From Puffinus mauretanicus (Eukaryota; Chordata; Aves; Procellariiformes; Procellariidae): a stretch of 64,000 nucleotides of DNA. Shown here piece after piece: positions 1 to 18,809 of the stretch. Under the pieces are notes generated by a model that was given only the letters and a program-made list of their open reading frames with translations, did no database searches and was not told the origin of the DNA. The position numbers were made by a program, and so were the translations under genes. Positions within the stretch are counted from its first letter, which is position 1; each line of letters opens with the position of its first letter. The DNA is taken from contig JAJKFH010000295.1 in NCBI GenBank assembly GCA_023333565.1, positions 1,592,001-1,656,000 on the forward strand, read 5' to 3'.

Positions 1-1276
1 CTGCTTTAATACTGATCTAAATAGAAAGTCAGGGTTCTGTATATCTTTAGAACATGCATTCTATGACACTTTTGCAGAATTAAAGGTTTATGAACAGTGA
101 ACTATCTAAATTCACTCTTGCAGTCCTATTATTTCACCTAGAGAATGAAATGACCTTTATTTTATGATGACAATAGTCTACAAATGTCGTGTGGTATTAG
201 GAAGCTCTGACACCTGAGGAAAACAAGTTATTTTAGGATTTTCTTTCCTGATTTTTAGTTACATAGCTTAGTAGCATTCCTTTACTGCATTTGTCAAGGA
301 ATAGACATTTTTTGTTCATAATTTAACTTGTTGTCATTATAGGTAAACAGGCAAACAATTGCATATATATTTAGCTCATGCGGGTCTTGAATTTTTTATG
401 ATATGCTGCGTTCAAGTTAGAAATAGCTGGGTAGGCCTATTTTACAGATTTTACTCCTCTCTGCAGGAATTCTAGTAAACTTTAGAGAAACATGTATATA
501 TCTCCTTTTTGCAATATGAACTTCTATCCTTGGGACCATTTTTTAGGATCTAGGCCTTAATGATAACTGAAATCATGACAGAGATACTACAGCTTATATT
601 TTTAAAATTATAATCAGTCAAGCCTCTTAAATGTGAAGCTGAATATTGCACTAACTCTAGTTTTAATCGGTGGTGGAACACAGGAACAGTTAACAGCAAT
701 GGAAGAGAAACATTTAAAAACTTTCCTTATAATTGCATACTAGTATTGGTCAGAATACAGAGGTAAGTTTATGCAGTCTTCTAAATGCAGTGATCTTATT
801 TATCCTGGCAGACTGCTGAGCAGCCATACCTCAGGATGGTCTCAAGCACCATTTTCACTGAGGGCTTTGGGATGGGACATCATACCATAGTTCTGCATGG
901 AGTATAATAGCTGTATAATCTTAATTCTTCCTTTTCCTTTCCTTTTGAATTACAGTATGTAACATTTATTTGCTTCAGTATCAGTCATTCAAGTAGTTCA
1001 TGCCTAAGTGCCTTTTTCTTAATGTAGGTAGCCTTAGACTTGAGAAAACAGTTTTGAACCATTGACTTCTTGTTCTGCATTGAGTAGAACTGTCAGCAGA
1101 CCACTTAGTGCTTACCTCCTACAGGTGGAATTTGTCTTTCCAATGCAGAGTTTTTAATATTTCACCATATTAAAGGTAAAAGTTACTTAACTGTAAAAAG
1201 TTACATAAATCTGTGCTATGCAGCTGCTGTGAAAGATCATTTCTCTAAATCTGACTTTAACATCTGTTCCTTTTAG
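1..1276 (+). other. LRP1B: Intron, 3' part, upstream of the first exon seen
   Basis: This is AT-rich non-coding DNA ending in a TTTTAG acceptor at 1271-1276. I looked for a further propeller exon with a YWTD-like motif and saw none, so the previous exon probably lies before the window. Confidence 0.7.
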
Positions 1277-1531
<255 letters not shown>

Positions 1532-1769
1532 TAATTCAAATAAAAATGCAAAGTAGAATAAGAGAAATAAAATGATGTCTACAAATGTCTTCCAATGTTT
1601 TCCAAGTCATTTACTTAAATTTCCTGCTCAATTTACCTGTATGTAAATCAGGATCAATTATCTCCCATCTTTCAGGTAAGTTGAAAGGCTCATAATAATT
1701 TAATATCAGTGAAGTTTTTTGAGGTTCTATATAGGCATCCAGCTTATTTTTTATGTTTAATACTTTTAG

Positions 1770-1876
1770 GATGATGTACTGGACAGTCATTGGTGATCGC
1801 TCTCACATAGAGGAATCATCTATGGATGGTACTCTGAGAAGGATATTGGTTCAAAAGAATTTACAAAGACCTACAG
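1770..1876 (+). CDS. LRP1B: LRP1B exon (79 equivalent): propeller blade
   Basis: The exon completes a glycine codon and then reads [15 protein letters not shown], followed by [18 protein letters not shown]. The Y-W-T-V tetrapeptide is the YWTD variant of this blade, and M-D-G-T is the typical blade turn. It is 107 bases long, phase 2 in and phase 1 out, with acceptor TTTTAG and donor GTATAC at 1877. The intron before it is only 269 bases, the shortest in the window. Confidence 0.95.
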
Positions 1877-8313
<6,437 letters not shown>

Positions 8314-8439
8314 TGCCTAATCCATGCTTGGACCTGACATGTGAATTCATTTGCTTACTCAACCCTTCTGGTGCAACATGTGCTTGTCCAGAAGGAAAAT
8401 CATTGGTGAATGGAACATGCGTTGACCAGAGCCTCTTAG
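8314..8439 (+). CDS. LRP1B: LRP1B exon (82 equivalent): EGF module after propeller
   Basis: The exon is 126 bases, phase 1-1. It reads [19 protein letters not shown], then [15 protein letters not shown]. The six-cysteine spacing (C-x4-C-x3-C-x8-C-x-C-x9-C) is the EGF module that follows every YWTD propeller in this family, with the C-L-L-N-P-S-G signature of LRP1/LRP1B. N-G-T is a glycosylation sequon. The acceptor CAG ends at 8313 and the donor is GTAGGT at 8440. The same module on the minus strand gives a spurious open frame at 8306-8497. Confidence 0.95.
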
Positions 8440-11400
8440 GTAGGTATTGAAAACTGCATGAGAACCAGAAAGTAAGCAACCGGTCAGTTTTTGTCATTGC
8501 AAAAGGCTAGGCTGTCTGAGAGTCAAGAGTTCTGTGATGTTGTTCAATATATATGTTACTTATCTGAAATGGAAACGAAATATGAAGAAGCAAAATCCCT
8601 GATTCAAAAAAACTGTTTATATTCATCAAAATGAAAAATAAGCTTTCAGCTGAATTGATACAAGATGATATTTAAAAGTGAATGTGTATGTGTATTGACC
8701 AAAAGAAGTTTGAAAATCTCTGAAGCGTTTTTGGATGCCAAATTTTAAACATTAGCCATTCAGGAGAAAAAAATAACCTTAAAGACCATCGAGAAACACC
8801 TCTGCTTGACTGCAATCAAAAGGCAGTAAAAGCAACATAGCAAATAATAATGACTTTGAAGTAACAGGCAAAAAAGAACAAAACTGCTGAAATATTTTTA
8901 TCTAAAATTATATCTTTCAGTAACATCTATAATGACTAATATCAAGACAGGAAACCAGACTTCATGGTAAAAGAGCTCCTGAGTTCTTGCTATATTTTAG
9001 GGAAAATCATCTTTTCCACAGAAGAATCTTATTAAGTACTTTAAAACTATTCCCACTCTAATTGAGGCCAAATCTAAGGTGGTCAGACTGCTGGAAGGAA
9101 TTCTTAGCCAGCTTGAATTTTAAAAGGTTCTAGAAATCATAGAATAGGATTTCTTATGTGTATGAGAAGTCAGAATGTATTAGGATGTGTTTAATTCCAG
9201 GCTCAGAAGTGTAAGTGATACATATTTTGGTGAGATGATCATTAGTTAAAATGTTCAATTTAGCAATTAAATTAATTTACCTGAAATGTCATCATTCTGC
9301 GGAGAAAATCTCACCTATTTATACTGCCTAGTCTTTAAATATTGAATTAACACAACTGTGTTTTAGTGGTTTATGATGTGGTATTAATAAAGCTATTCTG
9401 TCTAGCAGCATTTCTCTTTCTGTATCAAGAAATTTAAGAATAATTTAGAGAGTAAGATAATATTAGAAAACTTGTCTTAGTTAACAAACCCCTTAATGTT
9501 TTTTTGCTTATGTAGGAGTACATTGTATGCAATGCATTTACAGTACCAACTTTTATATGTACTACACCATGCTCTAGCAAAAATACAGTAAATGAAAGCT
9601 TTATTACTGTACACCCTTGGCTGAATACCTATCAATGTGTATTTCTATAATAGTTATACAACTATAAAGTAGTTTACAGCTTTACAACAATTTCCCCTGT
9701 TAGGGGAGAAGTGATGTCATTGAAGTAGATGTAATAGAAAGCATTAGTATACTGTACAAGGTTTCTAACTCTTGAGACAAATCAGTCTAAACACCCTTTG
9801 TCTTCATAGAGCATCCACCCTCCCTGCCCCTCCAAGTGTCAGCTCTTTGTTCATCTGAGATGGATGCCTGTCAAGATCTTCTGCCGATACAGTACCACCT
9901 AAAAATTATTTCAAATGACCCATATTTGCTACTTAGGTGTAGAAGAAAGGACAGATAAAAGAATATTGGTGATTGGTAGTAATTTGAACCCATAATTTCA
10001 GTAATGCTACAGTTTTACTAGTGGGGCAAAGGATTATGCCATGGTAGAGTTTGCAGGAAGGTATGTTTTTATTAGAGAAAGATCTGAAGAGGCTTTTAAA
10101 TTATTTCACTGCTGGTTGTAAATTTTCATGGATAGACAGAAAATGCCTAGAGAAGCATTTTTAATATATTGATAATTTTCAGTATCTTCCCACAACTGCA
10201 GTATCTCTTATGCCTTTTTAAAGGGCTGCTGAATAAGTGTTTCTTAGTTTTCTGATTACAATTATACTTCAAGTAATGTCTAGCGTAGGCTTTTTTGTAC
10301 ATTTTTTCTTGTATGTTATTTTTGTAATAGTAGATTGCAGATTTTGTAGCCTCACAGGTTATAAATTATGAATTGAAACAAGCCTCAGCATCATAGCATA
10401 CTAACAAGTGTGTGTTTTTGCACTCTTTTGACTTTTTAAAAAAGTATGAAGTGGATGTTAAATGTTTGTCTCATGCTGACACTCCACTTAGGCTTCCAAG
10501 AAACAGCAGAGATTCCTGGAAAGATCAGAGCTGACCTCAAGATCAGCATCTTGAATTAATACAGGTTTATAATTAATGGCTGGCTGACACCCACTTGCTG
10601 TTAATAGGTCACTAATAGCCTGCAAAGGACAAGTCAAGTTCTAAACCAGGTTCTTTTCCTTTAGAAATTTATACACTATGGAATAAAAAAAATAGGAGCT
10701 GTAGTCTTCCTTTCCTTTTCTGATGAAGAGCTAGAAAATGTATATGAAATATTCCAAACTGCATGCATTCAGCTTGTTTAAATCTAGCATTATATTGTCT
10801 TTGTTGTCTCAGAGCATTTTTAGCATAGTTATGGATGTCAGTAACCCAAAACATCAATTCCTGCCTTGCATGGCTCTCAAAACCTGTATATTGTAGAAGA
10901 GTGCCCTGACATTAATCCAAAGGGAGGTTATATAGTCATATTTTTTTGTTGGTCTGCAATAAAATCAAGATTCAAAGTCAGTTGAAATATTCCTGTTGAT
11001 TTTGGTGGTCTTCTGGTTTGTCCCTAAAAGAATCAATCCAGAAGATTTTAATTTGAGACATGAGTATCTGTGAAACACTTTTTAACTGATGTGTGCATTT
11101 GATTTTGCTACTGGTTTGATCACAATGCAATAGTTGTATAGTAGATGGGTTACAATGATTTACATACATTATATTTTATATGTTAAAAAATATACTACCA
11201 CTAATTTTCAGATCTGAAAACTCAATTTTTTAAGTCCCTTTTAGTGGACGTCATTCATGTAGTAATAGAAGTGAGGTGTACTAGTAGTTTTGTACTTGCA
11301 CAGTAGCTATTTCAAGTCATGTAAAAAGTCTTTTCGTTTCACAAATTAGTGGTAATTGTGGATATCAAGAACTAATGTGACTAAACTGTATACTTTTTGA

Positions 11401-11870
11401 ATAATATATAATCCAATTTACAATAGTAAACAGTAGTATATTGAACATTCATAATACTTTTTAGTGTCTTTAAGTGTTTTGGGTCTTTTAAAATGTAGTA
11501 AGGAAGCTAGTAGTAGATTTCCATGACTTGACAGAGTCAAAATGGGACAGCCATCTCCAGTTCCCATCCATCTTGAATAGTGCCCCCAGGAAAGTCTGTG
11601 TTTGAAGGTTCTGTTTTGACAATGCATACGTCTCTATCCTTGTGAAAAATGCCTTCCAACAAATAATGATTATTTTCATCATTATTATGCCATTCTTCAT
11701 TTTGGTAGTTTTTGGCATGACTATCGTAAAGATGCCTTGCACGCTTTGTACAGTTTCTTATTAGTCACTCTATCTTAAGGTTGGTGACTGGGAGGTAATC
11801 TCAGTCTTGCTCTGTTTCTTGTGACTATATCCCAAAAACTGACTCAGATTATTGTTCATTGGATTTTTGG

Positions 11871-11909
11871 TTTGTTTTGGTTTTTTGTTTTTTGTTTTTT
11901 TTTTTTTTT
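11871..11909 (+). repeat. T-rich low-complexity tract
   Basis: This is a run of T interrupted only by a few G residues, ending in an uninterrupted T stretch. It is intronic simple sequence. Confidence 0.8.
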
Positions 11910-13113
11910 AACAAAAGAAAATTGAGCTAAGTCTTGAAATTCTGCATAATATTACTACTGGCTTGATCCATTGAGTTGATTTTTCTTCATAAGTCCTACG
12001 TGAGGAATTCTAAATATTGAATCCTCAGTGGCTTTCTGTAAGACTGAATCCAGATTGCTTCAGACAGCTGTTTCACCAGCATCTCACACAACTGATGAGA
12101 AAGCTTTTGGTTTGATTTGGCTTTTTGAAGCTGGAGTTATTGCAACATATGTGTGTTGTATCATTCAGAATGTTTTTATAATAAAATGAAATCGAGTTCC
12201 TGTGTGTTCTTAGGTAAGCTTCCATCTCATTTCTCCCTAGATGATTATGATTGACAGAGCACAGTTCTTTTGTGGTTCATTTATTGACTATAACAGGCCT
12301 GACTTTTTCAGTTTAGAAGCTACCCTTTAGTTTTCGAATGGGTAGAGTACCACTTCATTTTCCTAAAAGAGACCACTGGATTTACATCCATTAGGTTTAT
12401 TGTATCTAATTGTAGCACAATGAAGCTAAAAACGTACCAAGGGAATAAAAATACAGAGACTTGCACTGGAGGAAGACCGTGTGTACTACAGCTGAATGAG
12501 CAAGAGTAATGATCACTTCCAAGAATTCTGTATTCTGGAGCTGCACGTTTATCACTTTCATTTTAAGAAGGGAATATTTGTGCTCTCTTGGCTGGATGAA
12601 AAGCCTGAGAAAAATTACGAAGACTCAGATCTGATGTTGCTTCTGAACAGAGATGAAACATTTAATTTATCATGGTGTTTCCTTCAGCACATTTCTGTGG
12701 GGACTTGCCCGCTGCACACATAGATTGCAGGCAGACCGAGTGCTTTGGCTGGGGATGTGGAGCTTAATCCCTATATATCTTCTTTTTCACCCACAAAGTC
12801 TGCCTCAGGGAGCTGTACTAGCAAAAGCTATGGCAGTTCAATCCATGCTATCTTCTTGGGTTTTGTTTTGCTTTCAGTCTTTTTGGATATCAAATAGAAT
12901 AGGGGTCACACAGAAATCTGCTGCTGGGTTGGAAAAAATCTTTTGTTTACAGCAGTATCTTCTGTATTTACAAAGGGGTTACCTTTGGGACTGGTATTTC
13001 CCAGAACAGAATGAAATGGGTTACATTACAGCAAGTGTCGGTTAGTTTTTTCTCACTGTGCATCCTTTTCTTAGCCCTTCTCTTCCATTTAAAATTGTAG
13101 AGCAAACAAATTT

Positions 13114-13133
13114 AAAAAAAAAAAAAAAAAAAA
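13114..13133 (+). repeat. Poly(A) run of 20
   Basis: Twenty A residues sit in the intron. It could be the tail of an old retrocopy, but I see no recognisable coding body upstream and no obvious target-site duplication, so only a homopolymer is called. Confidence 0.85.
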
Positions 13134-13605
13134 GTGAAGCAAAACCAAAGAGGAGAATCTGTCTTACAGCATTCAGACAAAATTTGGGGATTACAAATCG
13201 GTCTGATGAATTTCAGCATATGGAAAACTGGCAGATAGCAAGACCCTCATCTGGAGGGACAGGAAGATTTATATAACCTTACCATAACATTAGGACTCTG
13301 CACTCTGTCTTTAACAGGTGCATTCATCTCAGTGAAGGATGAGCTACACTCTTGTCTGAAGGATAGGCAAGAACAAATACCTTTCTGCCCCATGAGATGA
13401 GTATTTTCCACTGTGGGGAGGGAGGGAAATTGTTCTTGTCCCAAAGAATGTAGTTCATTAACCTTGTGCTCCATAGCGTCATCTCTCCGTTTAACTGCCT
13501 AGTCCGGAAATCAGTGGTTATTTCGAAGGGAAAAAAATAGCAAAAAGTAAGATGCATTTTTCTCAAGAAAGAAAGGGTTGTTACAGAAATGCCAATAAAA
13601 AACAC

Positions 13606-13620
13606 GTGTGTGTGTGTGTG
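13606..13620 (+). repeat. Short (TG)n microsatellite
   Basis: Alternating G and T for 15 bases follow an ACAC start, forming an ACACGTGT palindrome at the left edge. Confidence 0.8.
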
Positions 13621-16600
13621 ATTGGGGGAGAGGGATGGAATATCAAAAAATTGAACAAGTGAAGGAAAAAATACTGGTAGAGTTCACAAAGCTTTGTTTT
13701 GCTGCTTTGTCAGTTTTTCTTCTGTGTAAGATTTTTCCTTTTACTTTCACATAAAGGAAAGAGTCAAAGATGGAGCAAATAAGCCATAAGTCCATTAATG
13801 TTTGTGTCAAACAGTCATATCAGGAAGAAAAACATAAGAAAGACTGCAAATCAAAGTTATTTGATTCTTTATTAAAAATACATTTGCCTGTTGAAATAGA
13901 CAAATCAAGGAAGCAGAAGACTAAATAACCAGGTTAGGAGAGAATATATAAAATTACATGACCTGTAACCCTTTCCTTTCTTTCATGTTAGAGAGAACCA
14001 GTAGCTAGAGTAGAAGTAGTGTAACAAGTGAAATAATTTACTTCTGTCATTTCAGAAATGAAAAGAGCAGCTGAGAGGTCTTTAAGTCCGAGTTCCAGCA
14101 AGCTCAGACAAGAATTGAATTGACTCCAGATAGAAACTTTTCTGATTTTGTTTTGTTTTTTAAACTTTGTTCCAATAGCGGGTACTTACTAGAGCTGTTC
14201 TCAGCTCTTCTTACAAAGGTCTTTATTCAGTAATTCAAATTCAGAGTATTCAGCTTTTTGTAATGATTCTTCTGTGTTTCTCTCCTGTGTTCTTTTTCTT
14301 CCTGTCTTCTCCTACGGGACCATTCTGCTCCTGTCTCCCACACAAAGGCATCTGATCTCCTTTTGTACTCAGTTGATGTGAATCAGCAAGAGTAATTTGA
14401 TTCTTGTATTTACCTTCAGAGAACAAAGCAGTAGCATTAAAACCTCTATATTGTTAAAGTCGAACATAGTATTTTTAAACTGGCTTATCCATTACATCTT
14501 TCAATCCTATTTCTTAGCTTATTTAAAGTCCAAAATTGTTGTAGTAACTTTTCTCTGTTTCATATTAGATTTGTGTTGAAACTCTTGAATTTAAAATGTT
14601 TTATAGAGAACAAAATCAGGAGTGAATTTTAATAAACCTGTGACGATACAAGATATTACAACCTCTTATGTTTTTTCAGGAACCTTCTTAGTTGACCGTT
14701 TTTGGCTCAGTATATTTTCCTGAAAATGTGAAAGCATGTATTTCTTGGTGTGGTTAGGGTAACTTTCAAGTTTGTAGTTCATGTTTTATAGTTCTAAATA
14801 TGCCTTTTGATACTCTATTTTTCTCTTTAATTCATAGTCTGTCTTAATTTCCTTTTTTTTTTCCCAAATTTTCTATCTTCATTCTGCAGAATTGCTCTAG
14901 AAGATATATATAACATGTTTTTAATGTGCTATCAGAAAGGTTCATAAAATTGAGCACTTGTCTGTACTTCAGTGTTATTTATTCCATTTTTACCAAGTTC
15001 TGCTCTATAAACTCATGACTAATGATAAGTAAAACAGATAAGATAAGCAAAACAAAAATAGACCTTCTCTCCAATAAGATATGCTATATTATCCATTTAA
15101 ACAACTTCTGTAATGAGTAACCGAAGAATGGTTCATGGAACGTCAAAGGATTTAATGAACCACCCAAATAAAAAAAACACTGAGGCATCCTCAAACTCCC
15201 AAATACAAAGTAGCTTTGTTACAGCAGATGTATTTATACCAAAAAATTAAGAGCATGTGGTATTTCATATTTTTATTGTAAACACCTGAAATAATGATGT
15301 GCCAGTAAGGGTCCCACAATAACTTTTAGATTTGTTGTCTAGTTTCAGCTTAATTTGAGAGAGGTGCCATTGCCTGAGAGATGATCAGTTCCCAGAAGTT
15401 TTGTTTAAGTAGGTTTGAGCCCAGGTTACCTGTCTGCTCCATCTCAGCACTGGCCGTGAAGGGAGGCAGCCAGACCCTGCCGAGGAGGAGGGGTGTACAT
15501 GGGCAGGAAAGAGAGACTTGGGTGCATCCAAAGAAAAGGTGCTGCATAAGCACAGTTATAGTACTGAACTTTGCAGAGTCCATGCTGGAGAGAACTATTC
15601 TAGCTAGAGGATATCTGTCATTCCTGAATTCTGCACTTATAATGCAATGTATTTCTTTAAACGTCAAAAAAGGAGGTGGTGTGCCTGTGTCAGTCAATGT
15701 TAGACCTCAGTAGGACAAATGGGAACCTTGACTCCTTTTCATTAATTGTTCAGCTAAAACAGATTAATTCAGCAAAGCATCTGTGACTGGTGGATATATT
15801 ACTGAAGAGTCTCAGTGTTTGTGGTATCCCTGTTGTTAAAAGCCATGTAGGTTCAAATGCTGGATTAGTTAGGCAGCAGTCTGGCTTCATAGGATTTGTT
15901 TTAATATGTGAGAAGTGAAAGGTCTTATTGCTGAAAGCATGTTTTGGGCTGGAAAGGTCCTTGTCTGTTTCTTTAGGATTACAATTATTTGGATGTTTGA
16001 GCATTGTATTGCGTGTAGTCTATAATTAATTTCTTGTTGGTGTCATTGAACGATTTTATATCTTGTTCACTGAAATGAATAGAGATTTATTTTTCAAAGC
16101 GTTTCCAAGACAGGCACAACTCTAATTGCAAAACAGCTTTATAGAAAGATTGAATCTGGCCTAATCAGAATTTGTGTCACCTCGTACCTCACCGCTAAGA
16201 CGGTGGCACTACTGCTGTAAGCGCTCGGTGAATGCAGAGCAGCAAGCAGTATCTCTTCTCAGTGATTTTACAGACTGAACAGATGAGAAAAAGAATAAAT
16301 CAGAAAATATGGTTTAGGAGTAACAAGTTGGTATGCAATCATCAATTTTTGATGAGGATTTAAAGGCTGAATAATTTTCTTATAAATATTTTGGATAAGG
16401 TTTAGTTAAGAAGGTTGTTAGTTAATAGAGAGAGTGGAGGAGAGATCCAAAAAATCAGATAGACGGAGGTCACCAGAAAATGACTGGGAAGTTTTCTGGG
16501 ATCCCCCAGGTGAAATCAACTCTCATTTTTTCATTTCTTAAACTAACTAGAAATGATAGTTTTGAGCAAGAACCCATACTGTCATTACTAACTTACGTCC

Positions 16601-16891
16601 TAAGGAGGTCAACTTCCCTGTGGCATCATTTGGACGAAGCATAACTAACGGCCAAGCGCAGGCCCCCAGCTCAGTACGGTACAAGCTCACAGCCCTGCTT
16701 TACAGGTTATTGCAGCCCCCACCAACTCTGCAGCTCTTGGTGAGGGCTTACAGTCTCCTAAGAGTGTATTTTTTTCTAGCACAGAAGTGATAGTTTACTT
16801 TCTCTATTTTGAAAAGTGATTTTTTCCTCCTCATTGACAGGGGTCTGTAGCTCTATTTAAGATGCAAGGTTCTGTTTTGCCAGTTACATGA

Positions 16892-17110
<219 letters not shown>

Positions 17111-18792
17111 TGAGCAGCTGTATCTTACTATTATACCTGCCTTAATTTAAATGTTTGAATTTATTCCTTCTTTGTGATTTTTTTTTTCTCTTTGTAACTT
17201 ATTTGCTTTGTCCATACGTGAACTATGTGCAATATAGCAGTATATACCATACATATACTTTATAATTAATAATGCTTTTCATTCACGTATCTTGGCATTT
17301 TAGCAGAATTAAGCTGCGTCCCACAAAAGGGAGCACAGAAGTAAGTATTCAGTATAAAGACGCACATGTCGAGGTATAGAAATGGAATTGTAAAGTGTAA
17401 GGTCCAGTCAAACTACATCTGGAAGAACCCCACACATCTTGTTCTCTCTTTATCTCAATTCTCCCTCTAAATTTTCAGGTGCACACACAGAGATATTTCC
17501 TTAAATTACAGAGTTGTGTGACCTCAATCTTTTACCTGTGTCTTACTGGAATTCATAAAGTAGGCATTTTACTCATCTAATTCTCAGGAAGATTTGTTTG
17601 ATCAGAATTGAGATCCTTTGTTTTCCTGAAGGAATTTGAAGTCACATCTCTTATCTTCAGGAAGATTATCCTATGTGTCAAAACGTGGGTATTTGGCAGT
17701 TGATCTTTGTCCCTAACACTTAGACTGTTATAGCTTGTATAATGCAATTAGTGTTCCGGCTAGAGAGGGAAAGCGTGATAAGAAGTACTCTACAATTTAG
17801 TAATTATGTGAGAAAGGAGAAGTTGAATTCTATTTTCTGCTCGGAGGAATATTTAAATATTTGATTCAAAGTAGAACAGCTGGAGAAGAGTTTGCTGTCT
17901 TGTCTCTTCTCAGAAGCCCATCAGCTGCTGAAGGTGGTGTAAATAATTTTCTCCTACGTGATGAAATGACCAACACCCTGGTCTCTGAAAGAGAAGTATA
18001 GTACCTGACTTTAGAAGAGGAGTTTGTGACTGTTTAGCGCAAACAGAGTGCGCTCCCTGTAATGCAGAATTATGTCTCTGTGGCGGAGGGGGCTTAGATC
18101 TCAATGTTTTCCTCCGCACTCCTTACTAATTAACTTTAGCTTATATAGTTTGGTAATTTAGCTTCACTTTCTATGCTGGCTTCTCTGGAGTCTCCTCTTA
18201 TTTACCGAGATGAGGTGGCAAAAATCCAAGTGAATGCAAACCTAACAATCTGTTGTGTGCCAGAGGATTTTTCGGTTCTGAGTACTTGAGGGTTAATAAT
18301 GTTGTTCATAGTTAACATTACTAATAATGACTAAATATTAGAAAATGAGAATCCTTGAACTTGAAGTTGATTAATTATACTTGAAACTGCTTCAAACAGC
18401 TGATGGACTACTGACACAAATGATAAACAGAGATTTTTCTCAATGTAGTGAGATCAATACATGTTTAGTGAGGACATGCAAGTGAATGAAATAAGTCACG
18501 GGGGATTTAAATGTGCAGAACTTCCTTGACGTGCAGAAGAGAGGATGTTTACTCCCATATCTTTACATGTCTGGCATTTAATTGATAGTTTTGTGGGGTT
18601 AAAAGGCTTCGTAAAATTAATAACTCAGCTGTTAGAACTTAGCTCAGTTCTGAATCCTGCAGAGGCCCCAGGGTTTTATTTAATCCTTTTCTTTTGCAGT
18701 AGCCATAGGGCTCATTCACTTCCAGCAGCTTGTGTTTTCTTTACCAGGCAGCTAACACTTGCTCTGCTCACACAGCTATGCCATTGCCTGGA

Positions 18793-18809
18793 TTTTTTTT
18801 TTTTTTTTT
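18793..18809 (+). repeat. Poly(T) run of 17
   Basis: Uninterrupted T homopolymer in the intron. Confidence 0.85.

Noticed and set aside
12653..13045. 130-codon open frame followed by a poly(A) run at 13114
   Set aside because: No recognisable domain, no poly(A) signal before the A-run and no target-site duplication seen; a chance frame is more likely than a retrocopy.
15350..15713. Overlapping 110- and 115-codon open frames on both strands
   Set aside because: Frames on opposite strands of a locally GC-richer patch commonly arise together by chance; neither product has a known motif or splice context.
15938..15970. CR1-like words (GGGCTGGAAAGGTCC), with similar traces near 9134 and 23950
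   Set aside because: Each match is only 10-16 bases and lacks the adjoining CR1 3' end; not enough to call a mobile element.
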